From assembly GCA_017477935.1 (NCBI GenBank), contig JAFVIC010000032.1, positions 1 through 46,191 on the forward strand: DNA of 46,191 nucleotides. Reading direction: 5' to 3'. Positions 24,085 through 30,924 of the stretch are shown here, in pieces. The position numbers and the translations under genes are program-made. The number at the start of each line of letters is the position of its first letter. Positions within the stretch are counted from its first letter, which is position 1. The stretch is from Akkermansia sp. (GTDB taxonomy: Bacteria; Verrucomicrobiota; Verrucomicrobiia; Verrucomicrobiales; Akkermansiaceae). Under the pieces are notes generated by a model. That model worked only from the letters and a program-made list of their open reading frames with translations, was not told the DNA's origin and did not search any database.

Positions 24085-24757
24085 CCATATCTACCTCCTT
24101 ACGATGTTTGCGAGCGCCCCGTGGGAAGCTGCGGGAGCGCGTCAGATGCGGCCCCGCCGAAAGGAGTGAACGGGTGCCGTGGCTTGCCGCCCTTTCGAGG
24201 GGACGGTGGGAAACGAAAAACGCACGTACATGGCAGTTAAGCCAGAGGGTGACCAAGCCTGGAAGGTAGAAACCCACGCCCCAAGTCGCTCGACCGCAAC
24301 TGCCCACGTGACGCTCGCGTGATAGAATGGAGGCGGTGTCTCCGTCACGATTCACCGCCTTGCCCGTCGTGGATTGCGGCCACTGGCGGGCATACTTTTT
24401 GTCGGCCACACCTCCGCCTTTTGCGTAACGTTATGTGACCATGGGAGTTCTTGCCGTTGATATACTCCCCAACCCAAATGGTTACGTCCGTGAGGTTCCG
24501 TCTCTCTCGGTTCTCGTCGCTTATAGCCAAGCCTTCTCCTACTCCATTCCATAGGTCTCCGGCGCCGGACGTTGGTATGCGTGGCCGACTAGCGGCTACG
24601 TTCAGATCGGATGCATTCTCTTCCCTTTCGTTATCCTTCGTTATTCCGAGCAGGTACGCTCGATGGGAGAGGCGGCTTTGAGTTACCAGTAAGGCTATTA
24701 GGGGGATGACCGTCTCTCCCAGCCAACACACCCGGTTATGGGTGTGCTGGCGTTTTG
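24085..24757 (-). other. 673-bp gap with no convincing gene; several hairpins
   Basis: Frames here are open but lack good starts, or show shadow-like composition, and I do not call a gene. On the minus strand, right after the stop at 24758, come a stem GCCAGCACACCC / GGGTGTGTTGGC (one mismatch, loop ATAACC) and then GGGAGAG...CTCTCCC extended by CGG/CCG. Further on lies AGGCGGTG (24331-24338) / CACCGCCT (24353-24360). It may be a leader RNA, an antitermination site or an origin. Confidence 0.5.
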
Positions 24758-25054
24758 TTACGCATACAGATAGCTGTCGATTACTCCCGTGATGCCACTG
24801 AGTGCGTTGAGGGCGCGGTCGTAGCCCCTCTCGTTGTCGCAATAGCGCATTACGCTCGCGAGGTCGCCTAGGTACTTGACGACGCTGTTTCGGATTGCTC
24901 GTAGCTCGTCGGTTGTCTTGTTGTCCAGCGCGAACACTCGCTTCGTCTCGCGCACTTGCGCCGTGCTCACGAACACGTTGCCGATCTGGATGCGCTCCAT
25001 GTACGCCTTCTGCTCGCTTGTCAGCTTTGCGAACGCTGGCTTGGTCTCGGTCAT
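24758..25054 (-). CDS. Hypothetical early protein
   Basis: A protein of 98 aa, helical and charged, with no Cys cluster except one Cys near 72. GAAAGGAAGAAG precedes the ATG at 25054. Second gene of the leftward early operon, after the Cro-like gene. I do not recognise a family; its product may act in early control or host takeover by position only. Confidence 0.65.
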   Translation of the reverse strand: MTETKPAFAKLTSEQKAYMERIQIGNVFVSTAQVRETKRVFALDNKTTDELRAIRNSVVKYLGDLASVMRYCDNERGYDRALNALSGITGVIDSYLYA

Positions 25055-25090
25055 TTTTCTTCTTCCTTTCGTCGGGTTGATTTAATTGGT

Positions 25091-25297
25091 TTATTTGCCT
25101 ACCAAATAGTCGATACTTGCTCCATAGAAGTCGGCAAGTTGCGCCAACGTTTGAAGAGTGGGAACGCGCTCGCCTTTTTCGTAGTTGCATATTGCTGATG
25201 CCGTGAGGCCAGTCTCGTTTGCGACTTCCTTCTGCGTCTTCTTGACACGTGCCCTTTCCATACGCAGACGCGTTGGAAGAACATCCTCATATGCCAT
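25091..25297 (-). CDS. Cro/CI-type HTH regulator (Cro-like)
   Basis: A protein of 68 aa. Almost the whole protein is an HTH_3 (Xre) domain: RLRMERARVKKTQKEVANET, the turn GLTASAICNYEKGERVP, and TLQTLAQLADFYGASIDYLV. GGGAGGGATTAA precedes the ATG at 25297. It is the first gene of the leftward operon, read from a near-perfect promoter and facing the plus-strand repressor, so a Cro-like role is likely. It should bind one or more of the three sites at 25322-25398. Confidence 0.85.
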   Translation of the reverse strand: MAYEDVLPTRLRMERARVKKTQKEVANETGLTASAICNYEKGERVPTLQTLAQLADFYGASIDYLVGK

Positions 25298-25321
25298 TTA
25301 ATCCCTCCCTTCTCGTAAATC

Positions 25322-25398
25322 GGATTCTAATTCCGAACCGCTAACCATTATTAGGAACTATGTTCCGTTTGTCAAGTGTAATATTGGAATTAGCTTCC
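25322..25398. promoter_or_regulatory. Three operator sites at exact 32-bp spacing
   Basis: Thirteen-base dyads of the type GGAAY-N3-RTTCC lie at 25322-25334 (GGATTCTAATTCC), 25354-25366 (GGAACTATGTTCC, perfect) and 25386-25398 (GGAATTAGCTTCC). Starts are 32 bp apart, about three helical turns, so proteins would sit on one face. The middle site is inside the leftward promoter spacer, and the third is beside the likely repressor promoter. Confidence 0.8.
25347..25375 (-). promoter_or_regulatory. Leftward early promoter (PR-like)
   Basis: On the minus strand TTGACA (25375-25370) is followed after exactly 17 bases by AATAAT (25352-25347). Both boxes fit the sigma-70 consensus well. It drives the Cro-like gene and the early operon and is covered by the middle operator. 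A plus-strand -10 candidate TAATAT (25379-25384) may serve the repressor gene; its -35 is weak. Confidence 0.8.
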
Positions 25399-25417
25399 AA
25401 AGTATTGAAAGGGGTGC

Positions 25418-25768
25418 ATGATGATTGAAATCAGACTTAGAGAACTGCGCGAGTCCAAAGGCTTAAAAGTCAGTCAGATGGTGCAACGCCTTGGAGTCCA
25501 AGACTCTAGATATAGAAAATGGGAATCGAATTCCGCTGCGATTCCGCTTGAGTACGCATGTCGCTGCGCAGATATACTTCACTGCACTCTTGACGAGCTT
25601 GCAGGCCGTCGCGCGCCAGAACAACCATCCATATCAACCGGCGAGCAGCGCGTGCTAGACGTGTACCGCTCCGCAAGTGAGCATGGTCGCGTGCTGATAG
25701 ACGCAGTGATAGACGGTGAGGCTCGCCATATGGACGAGTCCGCGCTTAAAGAGACGAGAGATGCTTAG
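25418..25768 (+). CDS. HTH repressor (CI-like), short type
   Basis: A protein of 115-116 aa; AAAGGGG at 25408-25414 favours the ATG at 25421 over that at 25418. The N-terminal 65 residues form an Xre HTH: RLRELRESKGLKVSQMVQRL, then GVQDSRYRKWESNSAAIP and the closing helix with LDELAG. The C-terminal 45 residues (STGEQRVLDVYRSASEHGRV) are helical and may pair subunits; no LexA-like peptidase is present. It diverges from the Cro-like gene across the three operators. By place it maintains lysogeny. Confidence 0.8.
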   Translation: MMIEIRLRELRESKGLKVSQMVQRLGVQDSRYRKWESNSAAIPLEYACRCADILHCTLDELAGRRAPEQPSISTGEQRVLDVYRSASEHGRVLIDAVIDGEARHMDESALKETRDA

Positions 25769-25839
25769 GAGCGTATAGCTATATTGCGATGCCATCTAGC
25801 GTTGATATTTAAGAAAACCAAGCAGAAAGGGGGTAACGC

Positions 25840-26562
25840 ATGTCTAACCAAAGTAAAAAGACAATGCTGTATTTAACGTACAAGGACGGGTATGTAGAAG
25901 TCGAGATTGAGGAAGACGGCATTAGGAAGCCTTACGCAAAATACAAGAACATTGAGAATAAAAGCGAACATGATTTTTACGTAGAGGTTGCCAATAGAGT
26001 TGAGACGGAAATCGGAAAAGACGTGCAGTGGACAACCATAAAGACCGAAAGCCAAAAGAAGCGATGGTCAACTACGAAAATCGTGGTAGTTGTGCTGGTA
26101 TCGACGTTTGCCGTAATAGGGCTCATTTTTGTAGGCATGGTCGCTTACGCATACTTTCAAATTGACAAAAATACCTCGTCCTCAAGCTATGTGAGCAAAA
26201 CAACTTCAAGCTCAGCTACAAGCTCAACTACAAGCAGTTCTTCAAGTCGTATGAGTCCTGAAGAGTACGAGCAGCTTTACAAAGAGACAAATCCGTTCGA
26301 GTTTGGAGACGGCTACGACGATACGAACAGTTCGTACAACAGGTACGTTGGAACAATCACAAACACATCCAACACAACGCACTACTTCATAAAAGTGCGT
26401 GGCAGCTTTATGGATGAAAATGACAACACCATAGATACTGCCTGGACATATGCATGCGGTCAGGAAGGATTGCTACCAGGAGAGTCAACGAAATTTACGC
26501 TGTCAGTCAATCGAGACACACGGATTGCGAAGATCAGTTATAACGTCATTGACTACCAATAA
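25840..26562 (+). CDS. Membrane protein with Ser/Thr linker and FxLYD-like domain
   Basis: A protein of 240 aa. Residues 1-75 are a cytoplasmic, charged part; about 80-108 one membrane helix (IVVVVLVSTFAVIGLIFVGM); about 114-140 a Ser/Thr-rich linker; and 160-238 a beta domain like FxLYD (YVGTITNTSNTTHYFIKVRG, LLPGESTKFTLSV) outside the cell. AAAGGGGG lies before the ATG. The gene is richer in A and T than its neighbours and lies between repressor and integrase, so it should be expressed in the prophage. Surface change or superinfection exclusion is a fair inference, not shown. Confidence 0.75.
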   Translation: MSNQSKKTMLYLTYKDGYVEVEIEEDGIRKPYAKYKNIENKSEHDFYVEVANRVETEIGKDVQWTTIKTESQKKRWSTTKIVVVVLVSTFAVIGLIFVGMVAYAYFQIDKNTSSSSYVSKTTSSSATSSTTSSSSSRMSPEEYEQLYKETNPFEFGDGYDDTNSSYNRYVGTITNTSNTTHYFIKVRGSFMDENDNTIDTAWTYACGQEGLLPGESTKFTLSVNRDTRIAKISYNVIDYQ

Positions 26563-26568
26563 AAACAT

Positions 26569-26596
26569 CCCGCCCGGTGCTGGCACACCGAACGGG
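26569..26596 (-). terminator. Possible terminator hairpin after the membrane protein gene
   Basis: CCCG and CGGTG pair with CACCG and CGGG around CTGGCA with small bulges. On the minus strand the stem is followed by TGTTTTTATT, so it would best stop leftward transcripts; on the plus strand there is no T run. Confidence 0.45.
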
Positions 26597-26635
26597 ACAA
26601 GACAAGTCGCCAACCACCCGACGAAAGGAGTTGAC

Positions 26636-27787
26636 ATGGCAAAGCATACCAGAGATTCGTGGGGCTCGCTACAGTACGATGCCAAAAGGCGCAAGGCCAG
26701 AATCCGCTATTGGGCTGAAGGGACAGACGGATACAAGCGACGCTCGAAAACCATACGAGACTGCACGCGCAAGGAGGCAGAGGCCGCGCGCGCCCAGCTC
26801 ATGCTGGAACACGGCGAGGACGCGCCGTGTCCAACCGTGGCGCAGGTGTGGGAGAGGTGGGTGTTGCCGGAGATGGAGCGCAAGGTCGCAAGCGGAGACA
26901 TGAGCAAGCGATCGCTTACACTCTACACCGGGTCGTATCGTCGGGAGATATCGGACAGATGGGGTAAGGTGCCGTGTGACCAGGTTCGCCCGCTCGCCGT
27001 CCAGCAATGGATAGACACGATGACGTATTCGCAAGCGACGTATGCCGTCATGCTACTAAAGAGGACGCTTGGCTACGCAGTGCGCTACGAGTGCATCAGC
27101 GCGAATCCAATGAGCGAGTCGTTCGTGATGCCGTCAAAGTCCACGGTCAAGAAACGCGACGACGGCGTGTGGACGCTGCCACAGCTTGAGACGATATGGC
27201 GTGACGTGGCATACGGTCAGCCATGGGAGTCAGCCTTCCTTCTCAGCGCGTTCGGCGGGTGCCGTGTCGGCGAATCGCTTGCGGCAAAGGTCGAAGACGT
27301 GAGTACCGTTGACGTCGACGGCATCCAGTGCGCAGTGGTCGAGATAAGGCGTCAGGCATCGACCAGTGGACTCTCGGACAGGCTCAAGACGTCGTGGAGC
27401 TATCGTCCAACCGTCTTGGTCGGACGTGCCGCCACGCGTTTGCTCGAACTGGCCGAATCGTGCGATGTGTGGCTCGCGGGAGATGGCGTCGGAGGATGTT
27501 GCAAGCGCCATCAGATGCGGTTCGGATGGGACTCGGCGATAAAGAGCGTCAAAGCGGACTTGCGCCACCCGTACAAGAACCTGCGCAACTCGTGGCAGAC
27601 GAACATGCGATGGTCGCTCAAGATACCGCCATGGATAATCGAGCCGATGATGGGGCACGTGGGAGAGGGCACGACAGGGCATCACTACGACAAGCCACAG
27701 GCGGTACTGTTCGCCGAGACGCTCGCGAACGCCTATCGAGAGCACCCATATGACGCAGGTTGGACGTGGCTGGACGAGGACAGATAG
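26636..27787 (+). CDS. int: Phage integrase (tyrosine recombinase)
   Basis: A protein of 383 aa from the ATG at 26636 (AAAGGAG upstream). Residues 1-60 look like an AP2-type arm-binding domain (WGSLQYDAKRRKARIRYWAE), then a SAM-like core-binding domain, then the catalytic domain: Arg in GGCRVGESLAAKV, the Lys region RLKTSWSYRP, NLRNSW at the HxxR site (Lys in place of His), and MMGHVGEGTTGHHYDKP with His and the Tyr nucleophile. An arm-site array lies directly downstream at 27785-27973. It differs from the second recombinase at 30925-31860, which lacks the arm-binding domain. Confidence 0.93.
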   Translation: MAKHTRDSWGSLQYDAKRRKARIRYWAEGTDGYKRRSKTIRDCTRKEAEAARAQLMLEHGEDAPCPTVAQVWERWVLPEMERKVASGDMSKRSLTLYTGSYRREISDRWGKVPCDQVRPLAVQQWIDTMTYSQATYAVMLLKRTLGYAVRYECISANPMSESFVMPSKSTVKKRDDGVWTLPQLETIWRDVAYGQPWESAFLLSAFGGCRVGESLAAKVEDVSTVDVDGIQCAVVEIRRQASTSGLSDRLKTSWSYRPTVLVGRAATRLLELAESCDVWLAGDGVGGCCKRHQMRFGWDSAIKSVKADLRHPYKNLRNSWQTNMRWSLKIPPWIIEPMMGHVGEGTTGHHYDKPQAVLFAETLANAYREHPYDAGWTWLDEDR

Positions 27788-27973
27788 GGACAATTAGGGA
27801 CTCGTTTTCTTTATGCACACCCATCTACCTGCGGTTACTTAAGCGTCGCATACATCATACGTTTGATTTTTGCAATTATTTGTATTGCATCCTAGTTCAT
27901 CTACCTGCACTTATTTACATATATGCCACATCAATTACACAAGTTTCCACCGATTAGGGACATACTAGGGACA
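27785..27973. other. attP: attP region with paired arm sites
   Basis: TAGGGACA-type boxes lie at 27785 and 27795 and again at 27955 and 27966, i.e. two pairs in helical phase (10 and 11 bp) on either side of an AT-rich middle. CATCTACCTGC occurs at 27822-27832 and 27898-27908, 76 bp apart. This is the build of an attP with outer arm sites and an inner core, directly 3' to int. The crossover core cannot be fixed without the host attB. Confidence 0.7.
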
Positions 27974-28014
27974 TGCTTTTTGCATCAAACGGCAAACGGA
28001 AAGGAGTAACGCAA

Positions 28015-28146
28015 ATGAGCAAACGGAAGATGAGGGACATCATCATAGCGGCCATGCTTGAGATGGTCGCGTATGCCATCGAGGAAGGCGAGGACGTGGA
28101 GGTGCCAGCCTGTCTGCGGATGCTGGCCAAGATGCTGCGCAAATGA
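28015..28146 (+). CDS. 43-residue helical protein
   Basis: From the ATG at 28015 behind AAAGGAG, 43 aa beginning MSKRKMRDIIIAAMLEMV and ending RMLAKMLRK; the centre is acidic (EEGEDVEVP). It lies downstream of attP on the integrase strand and ends just before a strong hairpin. No family recognised; a small excision or control factor is possible. Confidence 0.6.
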   Translation: MSKRKMRDIIIAAMLEMVAYAIEEGEDVEVPACLRMLAKMLRK

Positions 28147-28151
28147 GAAAA

Positions 28152-28181
28152 TCCCCGCCACCCACTTTCGGGTGACGGGGA
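28152..28181 (-). terminator. Terminator at the end of the late operon (probably works both ways)
   Basis: TCCCCG-C-CACCC pairs with GGGTG-A-CGGGGA around ACTTTC: 11 pairs and one mismatch. On the minus strand it is followed by TTTTCTCATTT, right after the last late gene. On the plus strand it follows the stop of the 43-aa gene by a few bases, so convergent transcripts could both end here. Confidence 0.8.
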
Positions 28182-28185
28182 ATCT

Positions 28186-28347
28186 CTAGTAATTCTTGTC
28201 CTGCGCGTCTGGTATGTCTACGACCAAAGCGCACGTCGGGCATTTCCAAATCCATCGCCAACTGCCACGTGCGTGCGTGTACATGCAAAGCATCATGTCG
28301 CCGCACCTCGGGCAAGCCTGCCGAAACTCGGTGACTATGCCAGCCAT
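28186..28347 (-). CDS. 53-residue zinc-ribbon protein after the endolysin
   Basis: ATG at 28347 starts inside the last codons of the endolysin gene; the frame begins MAGIVTEFRQACPRCGDMM and has CPTCALVV later, so two CxxC knuckles 28 residues apart make a zinc ribbon. It stops at 28186, just before the terminator. The cysteine pattern and the overlap argue that it is a true last gene of the late operon. Function unknown. Confidence 0.7.
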   Translation of the reverse strand: MAGIVTEFRQACPRCGDMMLCMYTHARGSWRWIWKCPTCALVVDIPDAQDKNY

Positions 28348-30002
28348 ATGCGCACCGCTTCCAACCTCAAGCCCATTCCGTCCGTGCCGCTCGCGCTGCC
28401 CTCGGGAGTGACGCCTTTCCAGCCGCGATCCTGCTGGTGGACTTGGAAGTACAGCTTTCGCGTATCGCCCTTGGGCCTGCGCGCGACGCCGATTATCAAG
28501 TCCTCGATGGCACAGCTCTTGCCAGTAGTGCCGATTGCCATGTCCTTCGATATGACGCCGTAGTTCTTCCAGCCTACGTTCGCGATGTGGGCGCGGACAG
28601 TCAGCTCCCAGCCTTCGGGGATGGCCGTGAATTTGATTGCCTCAAGCCGCTTGCCGTAGCCCACTGTGCCTGCCGTCTGGCCGTCGCGCACCTCTGGTAG
28701 CCAGCCCAAGTCCTGTGAGTGACCTTGGTACTTCAAGCCCGCGTCGTTCTTCGCGTCGCCTGGTTCCTGGTGGGGCTTGGGCACGGGCTTTGGCTGCTGC
28801 ACGTCGTAGTCGGCTTTGCCGTTGTAATGGAGCACCGTGTTCCAGCCATCATCGTAGTAATCGCGCAGGATGCTCTCGTAGCCGTCCTGGTCGCCAGGCT
28901 CGCCCCAGCTTGCCGCGTGATTCTCGTTTCGGTTGAACTCGGTCAGGCAGTCGTAACCAAACACGCCATCGCTTCCGCCGTCCTGGCACATGGCGACGTG
29001 GCTGCCCTCTGCCAGATACAGGTCGCCGCGCTTAGCGGGGCTGTATTCGGCATAGAAAAGCCCCGAGTTCACGAACACGCTCCGCATGTCGCCAGTGTAC
29101 GTCGCTCCGTCCAGCGCCCCCTCGTAGGGCGTGCCTTGTAGGGCAAGCTGCCAAGCGGTTATGGTCGAAGAGCTGCAATCGTAGGAGCCGAGCGCATACG
29201 TGTAGTTGCGCCCGTTGATCGTGAGCGTCTTGTCGCCGCCATAGTCGCCGCCCCAGCGCTCGGGTTGCTGATTGTATCCGTTACGCTCGTCGGTAACCAT
29301 GTCATAGTGGATTCGAGCCGCCACGTCTGCGGCACTTACTCTAGACACGCTGCCACCTCCATTCTTGCGTTGCGCTGGATAGTCGATTTGGCACCAGTCG
29401 AAATCCGTGTAACCGTCTACGTCGCCGTACTCGATATCGCCGTCAGACAGTCGCATACTGCCCTGCTGCCACATTCCGTATGTGCTTGCCCACGACGGCC
29501 ACGATTCGCGCCAGCTTGCCGCCCAGAGCGCGTATCTGTCAACGTCGCCCATCTTCGAAAAGCCTTCGCGGCCAGAGTAGATGCCTGCCCTGTAGCCTGC
29601 AGCCTCGATGGCATCGCAGAAGGCGCACACGATTGGGTGCAGGTCGTCCATGCCGAGCTGCTCTGGCTCCTCCACGTCGTAGTACACGGGAAGGTCGCAG
29701 AATCGCCCGCCGAGCACCTCAAGGCAGTGGCGTGCCTCCTCGCGCGCCTCTTGCGCCGACGTGGCAGTGCCGTAGTAATACGCTCCGACGTGCAACCCGA
29801 GAGACGTTGCGCTGCCATAGTGCGCGTCGCGCTGGCTGTCCTCGTAGAAAGTCTTGTGCGAATCGAGCGACCCGTCAGAATTGCGTAGGTACTCGTGGCC
29901 GCCCATCTTGACGATTACGCCCCAGACGCCATGCGTGTCGCGCCACGCTGTGAGGTCGATGCCCCTGTCATGGCGCGACACATCGATTACAAGCTCCATC
30001 AT
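28335..30002 (-). CDS. Endolysin: GH25 muramidase + cysteine peptidase + three ChW-type repeats
   Basis: A protein of 555 aa. Residues 1-210: GH25 lysozyme with VIDVSRHDRGIDL and the acid pair D109/E111 in YYDVEEPE. Residues about 222-395: NlpC/P60-like amidase/peptidase with Cys276 in GSYDCSSSTITAW and His335 in EGSHVAMC. After a Pro/Lys linker (401-415) come three ChW-type wall-binding repeats (about 421-460, 462-508, 513-555), each with a GW and a Gly-rich turn. Two lytic activities plus ChW repeats point to a Gram-positive wall. The ATG overlaps the holin stop. Confidence 0.92.
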   Translation of the reverse strand: MMELVIDVSRHDRGIDLTAWRDTHGVWGVIVKMGGHEYLRNSDGSLDSHKTFYEDSQRDAHYGSATSLGLHVGAYYYGTATSAQEAREEARHCLEVLGGRFCDLPVYYDVEEPEQLGMDDLHPIVCAFCDAIEAAGYRAGIYSGREGFSKMGDVDRYALWAASWRESWPSWASTYGMWQQGSMRLSDGDIEYGDVDGYTDFDWCQIDYPAQRKNGGGSVSRVSAADVAARIHYDMVTDERNGYNQQPERWGGDYGGDKTLTINGRNYTYALGSYDCSSSTITAWQLALQGTPYEGALDGATYTGDMRSVFVNSGLFYAEYSPAKRGDLYLAEGSHVAMCQDGGSDGVFGYDCLTEFNRNENHAASWGEPGDQDGYESILRDYYDDGWNTVLHYNGKADYDVQQPKPVPKPHQEPGDAKNDAGLKYQGHSQDLGWLPEVRDGQTAGTVGYGKRLEAIKFTAIPEGWELTVRAHIANVGWKNYGVISKDMAIGTTGKSCAIEDLIIGVARRPKGDTRKLYFQVHQQDRGWKGVTPEGSASGTDGMGLRLEAVRIWLA

Positions 30003-30298
30003 CGGAACCCGCCGAAGTCGTCATGCGGCTCCTCGTATCGCATCGCCTGCTTGGAGTCGCCAAGCCCCTTGGTCGTGGGGTCAACCACTACGCCAAGGAA
30101 GGACAGCACGGAAAGCACGACCAGACCAACCAGATAAGGGTTGGTAACGGTCGCCAGAATCGCATCGCCGACACTCCCCCATGTGGTCAGGTCTGATGCC
30201 GAGATGCCAAGATACGCCAGTATCGGCGCTCCGATGGTTCCGATTAGGCCAATCCAGAACGTCGGATTCTTGATTCTCACTTGCCAGTTGATGTTCAT
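29999..30298 (-). CDS. Holin, phi-LC3-like
   Basis: A protein of 99 aa with two membrane helices (about 13-30 and 55-72) and a charged C-terminus. INWQVRIKNPTFWIGLIGTI at the start is characteristic of the phi-LC3 holin family. It opens the membrane for the endolysin, whose gene begins within its stop. AAAGAGGTG lies before the ATG at 30298. Confidence 0.88.
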   Translation of the reverse strand: MNINWQVRIKNPTFWIGLIGTIGAPILAYLGISASDLTTWGSVGDAILATVTNPYLVGLVVLSVLSFLGVVVDPTTKGLGDSKQAMRYEEPHDDFGGFR

Positions 30299-30299
30299 G

Positions 30300-30587
30300 T
30301 CACACCTCTTTCTGGTGATACTTCTCTAGATCATGCACGCGCTCCTTGAGCTCGTCGTGGCGCACCCACATAGCTTTCATGTCGCGCTCTACGATGCCGG
30401 TGCGCTCGACCACGCCATTGTGCTTGCGCACATCTTCGGTCAAATCGTCCATCTTCGTTTCAAGCCGAACGATTGACAGGCCGATATCATTGAGCTGTTT
30501 TTGCATGGAGTTGCGAACTGCCACCCACCCAGCTATCAAAAAGGTGGCTATCGCAATGATATGACTCCAATTGATCGTAAGGTCCAC
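30300..30587 (-). CDS. Membrane-anchored coiled-coil protein (lysis accessory)
   Basis: A protein of 95 aa from a GTG at 30587 that overlaps the previous stop (GAGGTAGC upstream). Residues 8-24 are one membrane helix; 30-90 form a coiled coil with QKQLNDIGLSIVRLETKMDD. Such proteins often lie just before holins and may be holin partners or lysis timers. The role is inferred from place. Confidence 0.7.
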   Translation of the reverse strand: MDLTINWSHIIAIATFLIAGWVAVRNSMQKQLNDIGLSIVRLETKMDDLTEDVRKHNGVVERTGIVERDMKAMWVRHDELKERVHDLEKYHQKEV

Positions 30588-30826
30588 TACGCTACCTCGC
30601 TCTCTGTGGACTCCGGCTCAGGCTCTTCGCCGTGCTTATAGCACTTGCAGTCGAGCACGAAGCCTTCGCCCGTGACGAGCATGACCGTGTGAGTCTCGAT
30701 TGGCGATTTCACGACCTCGGCGAGCACCTGGTAAAACTTGACCTCGGCATCGGCACGCTCGTCATACGGCCAGTTGTTGCCGCCGATGTTGCCGTTCTGC
30801 AGCTCGATGACGATGTACTTGTTCAT
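30587..30826 (-). CDS. Hypothetical late protein
   Basis: A protein of 79 aa from the ATG at 30826 (TAGGAGAC upstream). Beta-alpha start (MNKYIVIELQNGNIGGNNWP), a middle like tail-completion proteins (RADAEVKFYQVLAEVVKSPI), ending in a Glu/Ser tail. Similar small proteins sit between fibres and holins in many Gram-positive siphophages. It is read away from the recombinase gene across a 98-bp gap. Confidence 0.65.
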   Translation of the reverse strand: MNKYIVIELQNGNIGGNNWPYDERADAEVKFYQVLAEVVKSPIETHTVMLVTGEGFVLDCKCYKHGEEPEPESTESEVA

Positions 30827-30862
30827 GGGGGGTCTCCTAACTTTTGATGGATTTCTCTGGCG

Positions 30863-30913
30863 AAAATCCCAGACGTGCGACGCTGGTAGTGACGTTGCAA
30901 CGACTGGGATTTT
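30863..30913. promoter_or_regulatory. 10-bp perfect inverted repeat in the recombinase leader
   Basis: AAAATCCCAG (30863-30872) and CTGGGATTTT (30904-30913) are exact reverse complements 31 bases apart, with a CGTTGCAACG palindrome in the loop. The right arm touches the ribosome site GGAGG of the recombinase gene. It may be a hairpin that controls recombinase translation or an operator for both divergent genes. Confidence 0.6.
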
Positions 30914-30924
30914 GGAGGATAAAA

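Noticed and set aside
24352..24552. Minus-strand frame MEWSRRRLGYKRREP and on
   Set aside because: Very Arg-rich, no ribosome site near the ATG, and sits in the hairpin-rich gap; left uncalled but the gap is reported.
24663..24718. GGGAGAG...CTCTCCC looked like a tRNA acceptor stem
   Set aside because: Only about 56 bases between and including the arms, with no D, anticodon or T arm; not a tRNA. No other tRNA was recognised in the window.
30844..30924. Longer N-terminus for the switch recombinase
   Set aside because: The added 27 codons run through the inverted repeat and have no ribosome site, whereas GGAGG stands right before 30925.
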